This document shows positions 22,537-27,671 of a stretch of 27,671 nt of DNA, in pieces; the first letter of the stretch is position 1, and every line of letters begins with the position of its first letter. The position numbers and the translations under genes are program-made. The notes under the pieces are model-generated. The model was not told where the DNA came from and searched no databases. It worked only from the letters and a program-made list of their open reading frames with translations. The stretch covers positions 1-27,671 of the IMG/VR virus record IMGVR_UViG_3300027899_000055, one strand, 5' to 3'. This stretch comes from a virus.

Positions 22537-24204
22537 TGTTGCTCCATTGAGAGTCAAAATACTTGCAATTGTCAATACCTGATTTAACGTGATAGTTACG
22601 CCTACTGACGTTGTGACATTTCCCCAGGTCATGCCACTAGTTGCCATTATTATATTTGCCGCTGGGAATAATGTTCCACTTGTTGCATTAACTGTACCGC
22701 CGCCTGCAGTGTATGTAATATTTGATCCATTTCCAGCTTTTGTTAAAGAAGTTATCGTATGAGTTTGGCCAGTATTTGGCGAAATTACCAAGTTGTTGCT
22801 TATCGAGCCTGCTGTCCAATTGCCAGTGTAATAAAATACAACGGTTGCTGTTCCAAATAGACCACCACCCTGTAGAGATGTACCTGCGATAAGCATTCTA
22901 CTACCATTGGAAGTATTTACCGTGAGATTCCCACCACCACTATTATTTGTTGTACCGCTTACGTGAAAATCTGAGGTAAGTGTCCAAGTAGAAGCATATC
23001 TACAGTCTACACTATGCCATATAATAAATTTGGTAATACTTGGACTTGTATTAAATGTGTTGTTTGTTCTTGCCCATACTGTACCTGTGGAAAGAGGTGT
23101 AGGTCCTCCATTCGTATCTAAATAAGTTACAGTGGTACTAAATATATCAGCAAATGTACCGCCCAGACCAGTAACGGTTAATTGACATCCAGGGAATGGA
23201 TTCATTGTAAGAGTTATACCAATCATTTGATTACCACTATTTATAGTGCAATTTTGTGAGCCATCAAATATAATTGATAAGTTTATGGAGGTAATTGTTG
23301 CAACGGTTCCTCGCATTCTAACTACACTTCCGCCGTTGTGTACCCACGTAACACCAAACGAACTAAATTGAGAAAAAACCCCGGTACAAATAAGGTCGTC
23401 ATTTGTTGTAATCGTACTATTCGGAGTGCTAATTGCCGGACTTTGCACGTTTCTCCATATAGCCCCATTTGAAGTTATTGTTGTAGTATATATGGTTAGA
23501 TTAACTAAACTAACGTCTCCAGCAGTTCTTACAAGAGTTCCACCAAATTTATAAAGTGAACCTGTGTAACTACCGGTCGCATTAAAAACTACATTATTTT
23601 CAGTATTTATAGTATTGTTTAATGTAGCAGCGCCTACTGAAATAAAATTAAGAGTAGCAGTCCCTGCTAAAGCGTTACCTCCGGCATGAGTAAAATTACC
23701 TTCTATAAATAAGTTATCCCCGTTTCCGGCAGAAGTTCTATTTATTCTAAATACAAAATTACCATTGGTTCCTACAAAATTAAGTATATTTGTATCTCTA
23801 ACCAGTGTAATCGTAATCGTTACTCCGCCTAAAGCAGTATTCATAATCAGGTTAGGGATCCTAAAACCAGTTAAAATATCAAAGGTTGAATTAGCAGCAA
23901 TAGTGAAACTTCCGGCACCAGTTATCTGAGCGGTAACCATGCCTGCGCCAACTGTTACGTTGCCCCAAACTTGTAGAGCGTTTGTCATAGCTAGATTTCC
24001 AGAAAAGCTTGTTAGATTAATACTTTTACAAAGAGCTGCAGAAGTTACGGTAGCTGTACCTGCACCCGAATTAGAAGTAAAAAATACATCATCTGTCGCA
24101 TTTGGAACAGCTACAATTCCTGTTGTTCCTGTTGGAGTATCACTCCAATTTGTGTTGCTATTCCAATTACCTGTGCCGCCAGGTCTCCAATATCTTAGTG
24201 CCAT
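22162..24204 (-). CDS. Beta-solenoid tail fibre or adhesin protein (680 residues)
   Basis: This is a predicted virion surface protein for host binding. The 680 residues are dominated by Gly, Thr, Asn, Ser and Val in short alternating strands and turns, as in parallel beta-helices. The N-terminus (RYWRPGGTGNWNSNTNW, then ATDDVFFTSNSG around 37-48) has the Trp/Gly pattern seen at the start of many phage and bacterial surface proteins. Residues 557-680 form a C-terminal module (TFTGTAGWDCNNLICS...ATQSLIYVNGTRIDSSQ...TIWTFGG) shared with the neighbouring large protein. It has no signal peptide or membrane anchor. It starts three bases after that neighbour's stop, so they form one minus-strand unit. 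Its 3' end overlaps the glycosyltransferase gene by 11 bases. Receptor and position in the virion are unknown. Confidence 0.8.
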   Translation of the reverse strand: MALRYWRPGGTGNWNSNTNWSDTPTGTTGIVAVPNATDDVFFTSNSGAGTATVTSAALCKSINLTSFSGNLAMTNALQVWGNVTVGAGMVTAQITGAGSFTIAANSTFDILTGFRIPNLIMNTALGGVTITITLVRDTNILNFVGTNGNFVFRINRTSAGNGDNLFIEGNFTHAGGNALAGTATLNFISVGAATLNNTINTENNVVFNATGSYTGSLYKFGGTLVRTAGDVSLVNLTIYTTTITSNGAIWRNVQSPAISTPNSTITTNDDLICTGVFSQFSSFGVTWVHNGGSVVRMRGTVATITSINLSIIFDGSQNCTINSGNQMIGITLTMNPFPGCQLTVTGLGGTFADIFSTTVTYLDTNGGPTPLSTGTVWARTNNTFNTSPSITKFIIWHSVDCRYASTWTLTSDFHVSGTTNNSGGGNLTVNTSNGSRMLIAGTSLQGGGLFGTATVVFYYTGNWTAGSISNNLVISPNTGQTHTITSLTKAGNGSNITYTAGGGTVNATSGTLFPAANIIMATSGMTWGNVTTSVGVTITLNQVLTIASILTLNGATTFTGTAGWDCNNLICSTAGTFNITLQELVAYRTRAAVSITGGLATTARPTIISSGAATRAIWTLDPGATQSLIYVNGTRIDSSQNSGQTIWTFGGTVSTTPVGAETLNWNVGTRPGTVAYSFIF

Positions 24205-24207
24205 ACC

Positions 24208-27200
24208 TTAACAGACAAATGTAAATGATTTTGTTAACTGCGGAGATCCTGCTCCCCAGTTTATAGTTGACGCATCTATCCCATTAGTTCCTCCCTGAAA
24301 ACTCCAGATTGTCATGCCTTCTGAACTGTCGATTGCAATTGCGCTTACATAAACCATAGATTGTGTTGCAGGAGTATTAGTTAGATTCCATTTAGCTAAA
24401 ACATATGGCGCTGTCAAATCACTAGATCTCATAAGTATTCTTAGTGCATTTGTTCCCAACATAATTACATTAGTTGTAGTAGTATATGTAATTGCTTGCT
24501 GTAGTGTAATAATAGAAGAAGGAGCAGAACACGTAAGAGTTCCACACGTCCAGCCTGATGTTCCTGTAAATGTCGCGTTACCCGATAACGCAAGTGTCCC
24601 TGTTATAGAGAGCGGAGAAGTTATTGCAATATTTCCACTGACTGGTACCGTCATATTAAAGAAGTTTTCGCCATTTGTATCAAATATAGTCGAAGTTGTT
24701 CCTGAAACAATGAGTGTTGATGTACCCCCATTTAATGTAACTGCTGAGTTAATAGTGACAGTTGTTCCTGAAACTACTGTCAAGGTAATTGCTCCCATGT
24801 TTAGTGTTCCGGACGTTGCTATAAAAGTTCTTGTAGCTAACCCCCATGTGATATTTGAGGTTAACGTAACTGCGCCAGCGGTATCAATGATTACATTATT
24901 GTTAAGAGCAGATGCAGATCCGCCCCAATTTCCTGTGCCAGTGAATCTTATAGTCGATGTACCAGAAACACCACCAGATGTCTGATTATTAGTAAGATTA
25001 CCTCGTACATTAAAATTAAATAAACCATTAATAATTAATGATGAACCTGATGCAGCTGTGCCTAATGTAACATTATTGAAATTAGATGCAGATGATAATG
25101 TTAATATGGAATTATATGCCATAGATAAATTATTCCAAACAGTATTTAGTAAATCTAGAGTGAATAGATTACCTAAAGGAATGCTTAATGTTGATCCAGT
25201 AGTAGTCAGAGTACCTACATTTGTATATTTTAGAGTTTTTGTATTTCCAAAAATAACCGTTGTTCCAATTACTATTGTACCACTTGGAGAATCAAATTCA
25301 AGATCAATTCCTATTGCACCAGTTGAAGAATGCGACCATGTTCCAGAACCGTTCATTTTAAGTTTGGCAGTTCCAGATAGCAATGCAGAATTTCCATGTG
25401 TTAGATTTCTTGTAATGTTTACAAGAAATCCTACACCATTTATAGCGTGAACGCTTCCGCCAAGACCGCTTGGAATAACTAAATCTCTGACAGTCGCGCT
25501 GCTTTCTAAAGTAAGTGTACTGTTCAAACCAATATTGAGATCGTTCCATACAAAACTGCCTGCGTTGAGTGTTGATGTTCCCTGAATATAATAATAACCA
25601 GTTGCTGTAAATGTACCAGCCGACGTACACAATGTTCGTTTACCTCCGCCAACAACAATATTGGTTGCGGTAATTGCACCGGTTGGGCTGTCTATAATTA
25701 CATCAATTTGATAATTGCCAATCGTGCCAGCTCCTCCACTCCAGGTACCGGTACCATTTAAAATTATAGTTGTAGTACCAGTAAGAAAACAATAAGTAGT
25801 TCCAATTGATAATGATCCACCTACATAAAGATTGTACAATCCATTTATTGTACAATTACCATATGTTGCTGTTCCGTTTGCTATAAGATTTCCACTAATC
25901 GTAGTATTTTGAGTTAATGTTATTGTGTAATAAATACCGGAACTATTAGCTGCAGCAATTGTAAGATTATTTAGAGTTGCTGAGCCCATAGTTAATGTAC
26001 AATTTCCAACAGTTAATGTACCAGTATGTGTAAATGTACCTAATACTCTAAAGGTTTTATTGTCTTGGCCAAAAGTTCCAACCAGAGAAAATACCCAGTT
26101 TACTGCTGAATATGTTCCAGTAATATCTAGATTTATACAAACATATGAATTCCCAGTAATTGTTCCGGTTCCAGCCAAGATTATTTTAGATGTACCACTA
26201 ATATTGTTATAAGAAGCTTGCCCTACAAATAGATTTCCTGAAACATATAAATGTCCAGGACCATTTAAGATCCCTTGACCATACAAGGCTAAGCCGAAAT
26301 TTCCTGTACTAAATGTTCCATTAATATATAGGTCGGCCGAAAGTACTACTGTATATCCAGAGTTTCCACCGCCGCTGTCTGGGCGTATTGATAAATTATT
26401 CCATACACTAGCTCCCAGAGTTAATGTAGAGTTAGTAAGAAATAATGTGGAACTAGTAACTGTAAATACTCCACCAACGTTAGTATATGTCAATGTTTTG
26501 CCATTGCCAAAACATACTGACCCGGAAACTGTAAAGTTTCCTGTTTTATCGATGGTTAAGTTATTTCCAACTTGTCCTAGACCTGACCATATTGTTGTAG
26601 AAGAACCTAATAAAGTTATATTGCTAGTTCCCTGCACATTGTTAGTCATCGTCAAGTTCTGGTTTACATTTAATGGACCACCGTTGATATTTTGTGCAGT
26701 AGCAAATGTACTAGCTGATGTGAATGAACCATTCACAGTTAAATTGTCATTTATTGTAACTGTAGTTACCGCGTTTGCAGGATTAGCTATTATTACTGAT
26801 GTTGGCCATGGAATACTGTTTGATGTAATATTTGCGGATGCCGTTATTCTTAAATCAGACGATCCAGTAAATGCAATACCTGATGTAATAGTAAGAGTAC
26901 CTCCATTGATACCTAGTTGATTTGCTAGATTTAATGTTCCTGCGGTTAGTGTAAAAGTACTGAGAGAGCAGTTAAGTCCTACTGTAGTAGTTGTAGCAGT
27001 ATTGACCACAATAGGAAAGAAATGCGTTCCGGTAATAGTTCCAGTGCCGTTCATTTCAACAACTACTGAACCGGAAAATGTTCCATTTTGGGTTAAATTT
27101 CCACCAACATACATTCGTCCAGCGCCTGACCAGGTATTGGTTCCGTTTGGAGTAATAAAACTGCCTGTTAAATATAAATCAGTAGGCACTGATAAGGCAC

Positions 27201-27671
27201 CAAACGCCGCCATTGTTAAGTTATTAATAGTTTGACCTCCTAAACTCAATACAGTACCTGAAAAGGTTATTGTTGAGCCTGTTGCAGAAATTGTCCCAGC
27301 TGTCCTTACAAATGATCCCGTTACGCCAACCGATCCTGTAATTGTTCTGGTAAATCCTGGAGAATTAATAGTTAAACCGTTTATGTAACCGGTTCCGCTC
27401 CATGTACCTGCACCTGTAAACACAAATGCGGTTGTTCCGGTTTGCTGTCCAGCAACACTGCAGTCTCCAGTTACATAAACTGTGCTTCCATTTATCGTAA
27501 CATTTAAACCAGGATTAGTCCAGGTAGAAACATAAAAATCGCCTGTGATTGTTATTGTTCCACCGCTGGCACCTGTGTCATACCTAAACGGTCTGTCCCA
27601 TGGTTTACCATTAGTTGTTATTGTAAGCAAAGGGTAGGCGATAGCGGTTAATCCGCCAACGCCAGTAATAT
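24208..27671 (-). CDS. Large repetitive beta-solenoid tail fibre or adhesin, 5' partial
   Basis: This is a predicted surface fibre of more than 1150 residues. The frame stays open to the window edge; the first start-like codon (TTG at 27630) is not used as a start because in-frame coding sequence precedes it (...ITGVGGLTAIAYPLL). The sequence is a series of strands separated by Gly/Asn turns. Similar blocks recur, each with a G-T-(T/S)-x-I-x-(L/F)-x-G-(T/S)-G-(T/N)-W-like core, an I-D-S-P-(T/S)-G segment, a TYTNVG-like strand and a V-W-N-(N/D)-L-(S/N)-I segment. The core of the last blocks falls near 26590, 26165, 25745, 25335 and 24930, a period of about 135-142 residues. The C-terminal 121 residues match the end of the downstream protein. 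It probably forms a long shaft with a distal module. Confidence 0.8.
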   Translation of the reverse strand, partial: ITGVGGLTAIAYPLLTITTNGKPWDRPFRYDTGASGGTITITGDFYVSTWTNPGLNVTINGSTVYVTGDCSVAGQQTGTTAFVFTGAGTWSGTGYINGLTINSPGFTRTITGSVGVTGSFVRTAGTISATGSTITFSGTVLSLGGQTINNLTMAAFGALSVPTDLYLTGSFITPNGTNTWSGAGRMYVGGNLTQNGTFSGSVVVEMNGTGTITGTHFFPIVVNTATTTTVGLNCSLSTFTLTAGTLNLANQLGINGGTLTITSGIAFTGSSDLRITASANITSNSIPWPTSVIIANPANAVTTVTINDNLTVNGSFTSASTFATAQNINGGPLNVNQNLTMTNNVQGTSNITLLGSSTTIWSGLGQVGNNLTIDKTGNFTVSGSVCFGNGKTLTYTNVGGVFTVTSSTLFLTNSTLTLGASVWNNLSIRPDSGGGNSGYTVVLSADLYINGTFSTGNFGLALYGQGILNGPGHLYVSGNLFVGQASYNNISGTSKIILAGTGTITGNSYVCINLDITGTYSAVNWVFSLVGTFGQDNKTFRVLGTFTHTGTLTVGNCTLTMGSATLNNLTIAAANSSGIYYTITLTQNTTISGNLIANGTATYGNCTINGLYNLYVGGSLSIGTTYCFLTGTTTIILNGTGTWSGGAGTIGNYQIDVIIDSPTGAITATNIVVGGGKRTLCTSAGTFTATGYYYIQGTSTLNAGSFVWNDLNIGLNSTLTLESSATVRDLVIPSGLGGSVHAINGVGFLVNITRNLTHGNSALLSGTAKLKMNGSGTWSHSSTGAIGIDLEFDSPSGTIVIGTTVIFGNTKTLKYTNVGTLTTTGSTLSIPLGNLFTLDLLNTVWNNLSMAYNSILTLSSASNFNNVTLGTAASGSSLIINGLFNFNVRGNLTNNQTSGGVSGTSTIRFTGTGNWGGSASALNNNVIIDTAGAVTLTSNITWGLATRTFIATSGTLNMGAITLTVVSGTTVTINSAVTLNGGTSTLIVSGTTSTIFDTNGENFFNMTVPVSGNIAITSPLSITGTLALSGNATFTGTSGWTCGTLTCSAPSSIITLQQAITYTTTTNVIMLGTNALRILMRSSDLTAPYVLAKWNLTNTPATQSMVYVSAIAIDSSEGMTIWSFQGGTNGIDASTINWGAGSPQLTKSFTFVC
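24573..26640 (-). repeat. Five tandem protein-level repeats of about 135-142 residues
   Basis: Within the large solenoid protein, G-T-G-x-W-type cores recur near 26590, 26165, 25745, 25335 and 24930, with intervals of roughly 425, 420, 410 and 405 bases. Related but less regular units lie further upstream (near 27040, 27140 and 27410). The repeats are visible at protein level; nucleotide identity between units is low, so they are old or fast-diverging. Boundaries are approximate. Confidence 0.65.

Noticed and set aside
26447-26920. Long + strand open frames opposite the solenoid gene (also 24710-24985, 25058-25450, 27002-27235, 23939-24211)
   Set aside because: They are antisense to a repetitive Thr/Gly/Asn-rich coding sequence, whose complement rarely holds stops. 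Their products are Val/Pro-rich low-complexity sequences with no family resemblance.

Overview
The window is one continuous, densely packed stretch of a T4-like contractile-tailed phage (or a prophage or metagenomic contig of one). It carries T4-type replication and recombination genes (gp32-like SSB, RNase H, family B polymerase, UvsX, gp41-like helicase, gp46/gp47), a class I ribonucleotide reductase, a dimeric dUTPase, a GroES and a contractile tail sheath. Two traits point to a Bacteroidota host. The 92-residue protein at 4197 resembles the Hc1-type histone-like proteins common in that phylum, and almost no start codon has a Shine-Dalgarno sequence; starts instead sit in A/T-rich leaders. 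The host call is inference. No tRNA, CRISPR array or insertion sequence was seen, and no gene-free stretch exceeds about 115 bases.

Layout. 1-2820 (+): nrdB (cut by the window edge) and nrdA, closed by a terminator. 2878-4522 (+): a candidate late promoter, two proteins whose N-termini look like T4 capsid-targeting sequences (the second has an HExxH metallopeptidase motif), then the histone-like gene with its own promoter-like element and terminator. 4580-7324 (+): gp32-like SSB, a small unknown, RNase H/FEN nuclease and GroES, ending at a strong hairpin shared with the convergent gene. 7396-10416 (-): a lone, very large tail sheath gene. 10531-21103 (+): an almost gapless replication/recombination operon in the order dUTPase, zinc-ribbon protein, N-terminal part of DNA polymerase, four small unknowns, UvsX, a small winged-helix-like protein, helicase, two unknowns, gp47 (SbcD), gp46 (SbcC). 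21105-22172 (+): a glycosyltransferase with TPR-like repeats. 22162-27671 (-): two huge Gly/Thr/Asn/Ser-rich beta-solenoid proteins, probably tail fibres or adhesins, which share a C-terminal domain; the upstream one runs off the window.

How the genes work together. RNR and dUTPase supply and clean dNTPs; polymerase, helicase, SSB and RNase H form the fork; UvsX with gp46/47 supports recombination-dependent replication. GroES, sheath, the putative packaged proteins and the solenoid fibres belong to assembly and host recognition. The most notable point is that the DNA polymerase reading frame ends just after palm motif A. The fingers and motif C are not encoded anywhere in the window, so the enzyme is probably split, with its second half elsewhere in the genome. 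Other points are the phage-encoded histone-like protein, the possibly co-packaged metallopeptidase, and a cluster of unrecognised proteins inside the replication operon that are candidates for missing accessory factors. The first 22 bases are an inverted copy of bases 65-86 and may be an assembly artefact.
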